Shown piece by piece: positions 1-5,046 of a stretch of 5,046 nt of DNA (the first letter of the stretch is position 1; every line of letters starts with the position of its first letter). A model generated the notes under the pieces. It saw only the letters and a list, made by a program, of their open reading frames with translations, was not told the DNA's origin and made no database searches. The stretch lies in the NCBI GenBank assembly GCA_964539235.1, contig CAZIIK010000097.1, positions 1-5,046 of the forward strand, read 5' to 3'. The DNA comes from CAZIIK01 sp964539235. Its GTDB lineage: Bacteria > Pseudomonadota > Gammaproteobacteria > Francisellales > CACEW01. The position numbers and the translations under genes are program-made.

Positions 1-44
1 TTCCATTGCTGATCCGTCAAATCACTCGGGTATACCTTTTCCAT
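1..44 (-). CDS. IS5-family transposase, N-terminal fragment (cut by window edge)
   Basis: The first 14 codons read MEKVYPSDLTDQQW on the minus strand. The pattern YPSDLTDxQW is the hallmark start of IS5-family transposases that carry the N-terminal DUF4096-type domain. The catalytic DDE residues would lie beyond the left edge and cannot be seen. The frame stays open upstream of this ATG, with in-frame GTG and ATG codons, but family members usually start a few residues before the YPSD motif, so the ATG at 44-42 is preferred. No strong ribosome binding site is visible. Some members of this family are made from two reading frames by programmed frameshifting, and this fragment is too short to tell. 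Confidence 0.8.
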   Translation of the reverse strand, partial: MEKVYPSDLTDQQW

Positions 45-137
45 GGCTTGTGTGCTGCATATCACGTGACAAATAGGTATTATGACACTGCACATCCCAA
101 AAATCCGCATCTGTTTGAATGCATAACAAGAAAAATA

Positions 138-156
138 CCCATTTTCGGACAGGCTC
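138..156 (-). repeat. Terminal inverted repeat of the IS5-type element
   Basis: The sequence GAGCCTGTCCGAAAATGGG is read from 156 down to 138. It marks the boundary between mobile DNA (lower coordinates) and the AT-rich chromosomal flank that begins at 157. The exact inner limit is not known because the partner repeat is outside the window. Confidence 0.65.
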
Positions 157-238
157 TTATAATAATTTTTTATCGAAAAACAATAACAAATTAATCTTTA
201 AAGACAATATCCTGAACACTAACCCTTCTGCATCATAA

Positions 239-898
239 TCAATACAACCCAAACAGACGTATGATGAACAACACAATCATTTGCACAAGCGGCAGCAACA
301 CTTTAGACAAAATGCCTGTGACCAAAAGCAGCAACAGCAGAATCAGACTGTAACGCTCAATCCGTTCGTACTGCCAGGCCCAAGCGGGCTTTAAACAACT
401 ACTGACCACACGACTACCATCTAACGGTGGAATTGGAATCAAATTAAACAGGCACAACATGATATTCATCATGATGCCAGCCAAACCCATATGCACCAAA
501 ATAGTGGCCACCCACACATCAGCTTGCTGAAACATCAAGGCTAATTTTGCAATACCTGCCCAAATGAACACCATAACCAAATTGGCAACTGGACCTGCTA
601 ACGCAACCAATGCCATATCGCGCCGCTGGTGGCGCAGATTACGCCAATCCACCGGTACAGGTTTCGCCCAGCCAAACAAGAAACCACCGAAGAAATAAAG
701 CACTGCTGGCACTAAAATGGTGCCGATTGGATCAATATGCCGCAATGGATTTGGACTCAAGCGCCCTAAACGGTCTGCTGTTTTATCGCCACACAGAGAT
801 GCCACCCAACCATGAGCCATCTCGTGAAACGTAACAGCAAAAATAATCGGGATGGCCCAAATAAATAATTTCTGAATTGCAGTAAATTCCATATACAT
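239..898 (-). CDS. Site-2 protease family (M50B) membrane zinc metalloprotease
   Basis: This 219-residue integral membrane protein is of the compact SpoIVFB-like M50 type (COG1994). Such enzymes cut substrates inside the membrane, but the substrate of this bacterial subgroup is mostly unknown. The zinc motif HEMAH is at residues 25-29 in the first membrane helix. HIDP follows at 54-57, a conserved FGWAKPVPV segment at 75-83, AGPVANL at 101-107, and the second metal-binding motif NLIPIPPLDGSR at 152-163 with ligand Asp160. Hydrophobic helices cover most of the chain, including a Leu-rich pair at the C-terminus. The length is normal and all catalytic motifs are intact. An ATG at 892 (residue 3) is an equally plausible start, since neither start has a clear Shine-Dalgarno sequence. 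The gene ends 82 bases from the insertion sequence. That AT-rich gap (157-238) contains a ten-base palindrome TCTTTAAAGA at 195-204 but no convincing terminator. Confidence 0.93.
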   Translation of the reverse strand: MYMEFTAIQKLFIWAIPIIFAVTFHEMAHGWVASLCGDKTADRLGRLSPNPLRHIDPIGTILVPAVLYFFGGFLFGWAKPVPVDWRNLRHQRRDMALVALAGPVANLVMVFIWAGIAKLALMFQQADVWVATILVHMGLAGIMMNIMLCLFNLIPIPPLDGSRVVSSCLKPAWAWQYERIERYSLILLLLLLVTGILSKVLLPLVQMIVLFIIRLFGLY

Positions 899-904
899 AA
901 GATC

Positions 905-913
905 TGTTATACT
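905..913 (+). promoter_or_regulatory. Extended -10 promoter element for opdA
   Basis: TGTTATACT matches the extended -10 consensus TGnTATAAT at all but one position. No good -35 hexamer lies 16-18 bases upstream, which is usual for extended -10 promoters. Transcription would begin near 920, giving a leader of about 85 bases before the ATG at 1005. This is a sequence inference only. Confidence 0.5.
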
Positions 914-926
914 CTGACGCGTTTTA

Positions 927-948
927 TTAGAGACCCTTGCACGAACAG
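927..948 (+). repeat. Possible IS5-type terminal repeat remnant in the opdA leader
   Basis: From 930 the sequence reads GAGACCCTTGCACGAACAG, preceded by TTA. From memory, this closely resembles termini of IS5-family elements that begin GAGACCTTTGCA and insert at YTAR-like targets. No matching opposite end occurs in the window and no transposase follows. If real, it is a solo end or remnant. It could also be a chance match. Confidence 0.3.
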
Positions 949-995
949 ATTATTGAGTGAAGTTCTCTATTAACGCGAATTCCCCATCAATAATC

Positions 996-999
996 AAGG
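996..999 (+). promoter_or_regulatory. Ribosome binding site that decides the opdA start
   Basis: AAGG lies five bases before the ATG at 1005. The in-frame GTG at 957 has no purine-rich site at a suitable distance. This supports the ATG as the true start. Confidence 0.6.
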
Positions 1000-1004
1000 C
1001 AAAC

Positions 1005-3020
1005 ATGAGTCATCACACCCCTTTCCCAGATTTACCACAATTTCAACAGATCGATCTCACAACTGTTGTGGCACAACTCGACACTTTATTGCAGCAGAAT
1101 CTCGAGACCATCGATCAACTGACCCAACTCGATCCTCCAAGCTGGTCAACGTTCATCACCCCACTATCGGATTTGGACAACTCATTGCAACAATTTTGGT
1201 CACCTATCAGCCATCTCCACAGTGTATGCAACACGCCTGAACTACGACCCATCTATGCGCAATGTATTGAACACATCACTGCCTACAGCAGTGAAGTCAG
1301 CCAAAACCAAAAGCTGTATCGACAATACCAGGCATTGACGACACAACCGGAATACAACACTTACTCAGCGGCACAAAAACAAGTCATCAAACATGCCATT
1401 CGCGACTTCAAACTGGCTGGGGTCCATCTTGCTGATACCGAAAAAACTCAGCTCAAGGCGTTACAGCAAGCATTGGCAGAACAGGCCACGCGATTTAGTC
1501 AAAATGTATTAGATGCCACAGAAGCTTGGCACTACATCACTCAAGATGAAGCGGATTTAGCCGGCCTGCCATCTGACCTACGCCAGCGTTGTTGGGTTAC
1601 TGACGAACAGCATTGGAAACCTGGACTAGACTCACCCACATATATCGCTGTGATGACCTATGCAGAGCAACGCCAGCTACGTGAGACATTTTATACCGCC
1701 TACCAAACCCGAGCGTCTGACCAAGGACCACATGACAAGCGCTGGGACAACCAAACCCACATGGAAACCATTCTGCAAAAACGCCACGCAAAAGCGCAAC
1801 AGCTCGGTTTCACCAATTATGTGGGCTATTCCCTCGCCGATAAAATGGCCGATGATTTCGCGCAAGTTGAACAATTTCTATTAGAACTGGCTGAAAAAGC
1901 ACGCCCCAAAGCCATACAAGAATTAGACGACTTAACAGCCATTGCTGAAGCAGATGGTGTCGGCACGTTATCTCCATGGGACGTGGCGTACTACAGTGAA
2001 AAGCTGAAGCAAACGCGTTTTCATATTTCCGACCAACAGCTGCGCCCCTATTTTCCAGCGCTACATGTTTTACAAGGCTTATTCGCAGTTACCGAACAAT
2101 TATACGGCATCAGCATGCGCCAAAACCCAGAGGTTGAGGCCTGGCATGCGGACGTTATGTTCTATGAGGTACTCGATGCACAGCAAAAACCGATAGCCGG
2201 CTTTTATATAGATCTCTACGCCCGGACAGGCAAACGTGGCGGTGCTTGGATGGATGAATTGCGCACCCGTTATCGCAACAACACAGGTGCGTTGCAACAC
2301 ACAATTGCTTATCTGGTATGTAATTTCACGCCGCCTGCGGATACACAACCGGCTCTATTAACGCACGATGAAGTCATTACCCTGTTCCATGAATTCGGTC
2401 ATACCCTGCATCATTTACTCAGCCAAGTGGAATGCTACGACGTATCCGGCATTAATGGCGTACCGTGGGATGGCGTTGAACTCCCGAGCCAATTCATGGA
2501 GAATTTTGCGTGGCAGAAAACCGTTTTAAATCGTTTGTCCTGTCATATCGAAACAGCTGAACCATTACCTGACAACTTGTTCAATGCACTGTCGCAAAGC
2601 CGGACATTCAATAGTGGACTGCATATTCTACGCCAAGTCGAATTTGCCTTATTCGATCTGTATATTCACCGAGGTAACACTCAATCAAGCGCAGACATAC
2701 AAACCTGCCTTGATCAGGTGCGCCAACGCATTAGCTTACTGCAACCGCCTGCTTATAATCGCTTTCAAAATGGCTTTGCGCATATTTTCAGTGGTGGCTA
2801 TGCCGCGGGTTATTTCAGCTATCTCTGGGCTGAAGTCCTGTCTGCAGATGCTTTCGGCGCCTTTGAGGAAAATGGCATTCTGGACCCGGAGACCTGCCAA
2901 AGCTTCCAGGATATCGTGCTGGCCCCCGGCGGTTCTGTTGACCTACTGCAAGCCTTTACACGTTTCCGCGGACGCCCACCGAAAATCGATGCATTACTGC
3001 GACATTTGGGCATTGAGTAG
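1005..3020 (+). CDS. opdA: Oligopeptidase A (M3 family zinc metallopeptidase)
   Basis: This 671-residue cytoplasmic peptidase is also called prlC. E. coli OpdA has about 680 residues and degrades short peptides, including signal peptides released during secretion. The N-terminal half is the helical lid domain. The zinc site HEFGH is at residues 462-466, with the third ligand Glu492 in the VELPSQFMEN segment, matching the thimet oligopeptidase arrangement. The substrate-binding loop with Tyr599, Tyr603 and Tyr606 (GGYAAGYFSY) is intact, and the C-terminus ends in the family-typical FRGRPPKIDALLRHLGI. The start was set at the ATG because it follows AAGG at five bases and gives the family-typical opening (MSHHTPFPDLPQF). 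The in-frame GTG at 957 would add 16 residues with no family resemblance. The gene stands alone. It is divergent from the M50 protease and convergent with ettA. In E. coli opdA is followed by rsmJ, which is absent here. Confidence 0.96.
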   Translation: MSHHTPFPDLPQFQQIDLTTVVAQLDTLLQQNLETIDQLTQLDPPSWSTFITPLSDLDNSLQQFWSPISHLHSVCNTPELRPIYAQCIEHITAYSSEVSQNQKLYRQYQALTTQPEYNTYSAAQKQVIKHAIRDFKLAGVHLADTEKTQLKALQQALAEQATRFSQNVLDATEAWHYITQDEADLAGLPSDLRQRCWVTDEQHWKPGLDSPTYIAVMTYAEQRQLRETFYTAYQTRASDQGPHDKRWDNQTHMETILQKRHAKAQQLGFTNYVGYSLADKMADDFAQVEQFLLELAEKARPKAIQELDDLTAIAEADGVGTLSPWDVAYYSEKLKQTRFHISDQQLRPYFPALHVLQGLFAVTEQLYGISMRQNPEVEAWHADVMFYEVLDAQQKPIAGFYIDLYARTGKRGGAWMDELRTRYRNNTGALQHTIAYLVCNFTPPADTQPALLTHDEVITLFHEFGHTLHHLLSQVECYDVSGINGVPWDGVELPSQFMENFAWQKTVLNRLSCHIETAEPLPDNLFNALSQSRTFNSGLHILRQVEFALFDLYIHRGNTQSSADIQTCLDQVRQRISLLQPPAYNRFQNGFAHIFSGGYAAGYFSYLWAEVLSADAFGAFEENGILDPETCQSFQDIVLAPGGSVDLLQAFTRFRGRPPKIDALLRHLGIE

Positions 3021-3045
3021 GCGTAAAGCTGAAACTAAAAATACT

Positions 3046-3086
3046 TATCTACAAATCGACTTTTTGCTTTTTGTAGATAGATTTTT
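3046..3086. terminator. Shared bidirectional terminator between opdA and ettA
   Basis: A perfect ten-base-pair stem (TATCTACAAA at 3046-3055 with TTTGTAGATA at 3070-3079) encloses a 14-base loop. On the plus strand a run of five T follows at 3082-3086. On the minus strand the stem is followed after a few bases by TATTTTTAG, so the hairpin can serve both converging genes. The stem is AT-rich, so the termination strength is uncertain. Confidence 0.75.
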
Positions 3087-3092
3087 AAGTTG

Positions 3093-4772
3093 CTATTGCA
3101 ACCATTCTTTGGCGTAACTCACGCGTTTAGGCTTTAAGGCCTCATCGCCTAAACGGCGTTTTTTGTCCTCGATATAATCGGCAAAATTACCTTCAAACCA
3201 AGTCACCTGGCTATCGCCTTCAAAGGCTAAAATGTGTGTCGCAATGCGATCTAAAAACCACCGATCATGCGAAATTAAAAAAATACACCCTGGGAACGTT
3301 AACAGCGCATTTTCTAATGCCCGTAATGTTTCAACATCCAAATCATTAGAAGGTTCATCCAACAACAATACATTGCCGCCGCGTCTCAACAGTTTTGCCA
3401 AATGCACACGGTTGCGCTCACCCCCCGACAAATTCGCGACAAATTTCTGTTGATCATTGCCTTTAAAATTAAAACGCCCAACATAATTACGTGAAGGAAT
3501 CTCATATTTACCCACGGTAATGACATCTAAACCATCTGAAATTTCTTGCCACACGGTTTTACTGTCATCTAAATGATCGCGATGTTGATCAACAAACGCC
3601 AAATCCACTGTATCACCCAACTTCACATCACCTTTATCAGGATTTTCTTGGCCCGCAATCATTTTGAAGAACGTCGATTTACCTGCGCCGTTAGGACCAA
3701 TCAAACCGACAATCGCACCCGCTGGCACAGTCAGGCTCAATTCATGCATCAAGAGTTTTTCGCCAAACGCCTTCTGTAAGTCGGTAATTTCGACAACTTT
3801 TTCACCCAGACGCTCTCCCGGTGGGATATACAATTCTTGCGTCTCATTACGTTTCTGAAAGTCTTGGCTATTCAATTCTTCAAAACGCTGCAAACGTGAT
3901 TTGCTCTTTGCATGCCGCCCCTTGCTTTGCGTGCGAACCCATTCCAATTCCTGCTTGATGGCCCGCGCACGCGACGCTTGCTGCTTCTCTTCTTGCGCTA
4001 AACGCTGTTCTTTTTGCTCTAACCAAGCGGTGTAGTTACCTTTAAATGGAATGCCTTCGCCACGATCCAACTCAAGAATCCAACCAGCCACGTTATCGAG
4101 AAAATAACGATCATGGGTGACTGCAATGACGGTACCTTCGTAGTTATGTAAGAAATCTTCCAACCAAGCCACACTTTCCGCATCCAAATGGTTAGTGGGC
4201 TCATCGAGTAACAACACATCTGGTTTTGATAACAGCAAACGACACAATGCTACACGGCGTCTTTCACCACCAGACAATTGAGTCACATCAGCATCCCAAG
4301 CAGGCAAACGTAAAGCATCAGCCGCTTGATCCAACAAACGATCGATCTCCCAGCCATTGACAGCATCAATCTTACTCTGTAAATTCCCCTGCTCTGTCAA
4401 CAGATCCTGCATAGCGTCATCTGACATCGGTTCGGCAAATTTCAGGCTAATCTCATTAAATGCATGCAGCCATTGCACCACTTCACCCAAGCCTTCTTCA
4501 ACATTACCGCGCACATCTTTCGCAGGATCTAATTCCGGTTCCTGCGGCAAATAACCCATCTTAATGCCGTTCTGACAGACAATTTCACCATCATAGTCTT
4601 TGTCTAAGCCCGCAATGATTTTCAGCAAAGTTGATTTACCCGCACCATTGAGTCCCAGCACACCGATTTTGGCACCATAGAAAAAAGATAAGGAAATGTT
4701 TTTCAGAATCGTACGTTTTGGCGGCACGACCTTACTCACAGATTGCATGGAGAAGATGATTTTTTCAGACAT
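3093..4772 (-). CDS. ettA: Energy-dependent translational throttle protein EttA (ABC-F ATPase)
   Basis: EttA (559 residues, formerly YjjK; 555 in E. coli) binds the ribosomal E site. It restrains the first elongation step when ADP is high relative to ATP. Two ABC domains are complete. The first has Walker A GLNGAGKST at 40-48, the arm insertion at about 95-140, signature LSGGE at 166-170 and Walker B with catalytic Glu191 (LLLDEPTNHLD). The second has Walker A GPNGAGKST at 359-367, signature LSGGE at 448-452 and Glu473 in LLLDEPSNDLD. The charged linker between them (about 245-325), with ELEWVRTQSKGR and RFEELN, is the P-site tRNA-interaction motif of EttA and separates it from Uup and other ABC-F proteins. 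There are no membrane segments, as expected. The start is the only ATG that fits the family N-terminus, with a weak GAG nine bases upstream. The C-terminus (YAKEWLQ) is unlike E. coli but the length is normal. Confidence 0.97.
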   Translation of the reverse strand: MSEKIIFSMQSVSKVVPPKRTILKNISLSFFYGAKIGVLGLNGAGKSTLLKIIAGLDKDYDGEIVCQNGIKMGYLPQEPELDPAKDVRGNVEEGLGEVVQWLHAFNEISLKFAEPMSDDAMQDLLTEQGNLQSKIDAVNGWEIDRLLDQAADALRLPAWDADVTQLSGGERRRVALCRLLLSKPDVLLLDEPTNHLDAESVAWLEDFLHNYEGTVIAVTHDRYFLDNVAGWILELDRGEGIPFKGNYTAWLEQKEQRLAQEEKQQASRARAIKQELEWVRTQSKGRHAKSKSRLQRFEELNSQDFQKRNETQELYIPPGERLGEKVVEITDLQKAFGEKLLMHELSLTVPAGAIVGLIGPNGAGKSTFFKMIAGQENPDKGDVKLGDTVDLAFVDQHRDHLDDSKTVWQEISDGLDVITVGKYEIPSRNYVGRFNFKGNDQQKFVANLSGGERNRVHLAKLLRRGGNVLLLDEPSNDLDVETLRALENALLTFPGCIFLISHDRWFLDRIATHILAFEGDSQVTWFEGNFADYIEDKKRRLGDEALKPKRVSYAKEWLQ

Positions 4773-4801
4773 CAGAATACGCTCGTAAAAAATGATGCGA
4801 C

Positions 4802-4830
4802 ATTCTATCTGGCTGGTGATGCAGAGGCAA
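4802..4830 (-). promoter_or_regulatory. Sigma-70-type promoter for ettA
   Basis: On the minus strand, TTGCCT (4830-4825) is followed after exactly 17 bases by TAGAAT (4807-4802). The -10 matches the consensus at five of six positions and the -35 at four. Transcription would start near 4795, leaving a short leader of about 23 bases before the ATG at 4772. This supports ettA being transcribed alone. Confidence 0.55.
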
Positions 4831-4939
4831 ACGAGACCTTATAGCCGCTTGAAAACGTGCTGATGTTTGCTGAATTGAATAGAGCCTGTGGAAGGGAGGT
4901 CCCTGAGAGGGTATCCGAGAAGCTTCTGCCTTCGGCCAA

Positions 4940-4960
4940 GCCTTTGTTAAAGGCATTTTT
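4940..4960 (+). terminator. Terminator-like hairpin pointing away from ettA
   Basis: GCCTTT (4940-4945) pairs with AAAGGC (4949-4954) around a GTT loop, and ATTTTT follows directly. This is a compact Rho-independent terminator form for plus-strand transcription. No plus-strand gene precedes it, so it is an orphan unless a small RNA is made here. On the minus strand no T-run follows the stem. Confidence 0.5.
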
Positions 4961-4994
4961 CAGCATGCTACCGTAATGCACTCTACATTTGGAT

Positions 4995-5020
4995 TTTTGA
5001 TGCAAATTTGATCATCAAAA
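4995..5020. repeat. AT-rich inverted repeat
   Basis: TTTTGATG at 4995-5002 is the reverse complement of CATCAAAA at 5013-5020. The ten-base spacer begins with the T of a nested palindrome's partner: CAAATTTG occupies 5003-5010. No T-run follows on either strand, so it does not look like a terminator. It could be a binding site for a dimeric regulator, but there is no direct support. Confidence 0.35.
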
Positions 5021-5046
5021 GCCAAAAAGACTAATTTTCATGCAGC

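Larger units (their letters stand above)
1..156 (-). mobile_element. IS5-type insertion sequence, partial (one terminus and start of transposase)
   Basis: Read on the minus strand, the element begins at 156 with GAGCCTGTCCGAAAATGGG, a G-start terminal repeat like those of the IS1031/IS427 groups of the IS5 family. About 110 bases of leader follow, then a transposase start codon at 44-42 whose first residues match the N-terminus of IS5-type transposases. Terminus, leader and transposase start are in the expected order and orientation. The element runs off the window, so its other end, its length and its integrity cannot be judged. The base triplet next to the terminus reads TAA on the minus strand, which fits the TNA target used by the IS1031 group. 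The target duplication cannot be confirmed without the other end. Confidence 0.8.
4831..5046. other. Gene-free region upstream of ettA, structured, function unknown
   Basis: No reading frame here has a good start, a ribosome binding site and recognisable similarity. Short open frames exist on both strands (plus 4863-4976, 37 residues; minus 4805-4966 from an ATG) but neither resembles a family I know. The stretch 4890-4960 is rich in short self-complementary segments. These are CCCT-GAG-AGGG at 4901-4911, the palindrome AGAAGCTTCT at 4918-4927, CCGA/TCGG arms around it, and a terminator-like hairpin at 4940-4960. It could be a small RNA gene on the plus strand, an interspersed repeat, or the decayed tail of a neighbour. 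Confidence 0.4.

Noticed and set aside
6..194. A 62-codon open frame on the plus strand.
   Set aside because: It lies antisense to the insertion-sequence end and crosses its boundary at 156. It has no recognisable similarity.
2584..3117. A 177-codon plus-strand frame overlapping the end of opdA.
   Set aside because: It is an out-of-frame shadow of opdA. The opdA frame is clearly the conserved one through to its stop at 3020, so no frameshift is indicated.
4895..4930. Partial resemblance to 6S RNA (CCGAGAAGCTT) on the plus strand.
   Set aside because: Only about ten bases match. The long closing stem and central bubble of 6S RNA could not be traced around it.
4885..4940. Partial resemblance to a glycine riboswitch on the minus strand (GCCGAAGGC, CTCTCAGGGAC).
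   Set aside because: The core segments are not in the correct form. The expected GAGAG strand 5' of them and the AAAGGAC element are missing, and ettA is not a glycine-controlled gene.
4863..4976. A 37-codon plus-strand frame starting MFAELNRACGREVPE.
   Set aside because: It has no ribosome binding site or promoter and spans the terminator-like hairpin, so translation is unlikely.
4805..5005. A minus-strand 66-codon frame upstream of ettA.
   Set aside because: Its first codon is TTG and the internal ATG at 4966 lacks a ribosome binding site. It runs through the ettA promoter, and I recognise no family. A decayed gene fragment remains possible.

Overview
This window looks like a piece of a gammaproteobacterial chromosome with moderate GC content. 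The basis is protein similarity as I recognise it: a full-length oligopeptidase A and an EttA that follows the Escherichia coli protein almost block by block. I cannot name the genus. The content is mostly housekeeping, with signs of insertion-sequence activity at the left edge and possibly in one promoter region. I do not see a new multi-gene system here.

Layout. Positions 1-156 are the end of an insertion sequence of the IS5 type, running off the left edge. It has a terminal repeat at 138-156 and the first 14 codons of its transposase on the minus strand. After 82 AT-rich bases comes a minus-strand gene for a small membrane-embedded zinc protease of the M50 (site-2 protease) family (239-898). 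Divergent from it, across a 106-base gap, is opdA/prlC, an M3-family zinc oligopeptidase (1005-3020). The gap holds an extended -10 element for opdA and a sequence that resembles another IS5-type terminus. opdA and the next gene, ettA (3093-4772, minus strand), converge on a 72-base gap with a hairpin that carries T-runs on both sides and so probably serves both genes. ettA encodes the two-ATPase ABC-F translation factor and has a recognisable promoter just upstream.

The right end (4831-5046) contains no gene I can support. It holds a terminator-like hairpin pointing away from ettA, several short palindromes and an AT-rich inverted repeat. It may be a small-RNA locus or the decayed edge of a neighbouring gene.

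How the genes relate. The three complete genes are separate transcription units and do not form a pathway. OpdA degrades short peptides, including cleaved signal peptides, in the cytoplasm. The M50 protein is expected to cut within the membrane. EttA couples ribosome activity to cellular energy. The insertion sequence lies just downstream of the M50 gene and may have separated it from former neighbours.
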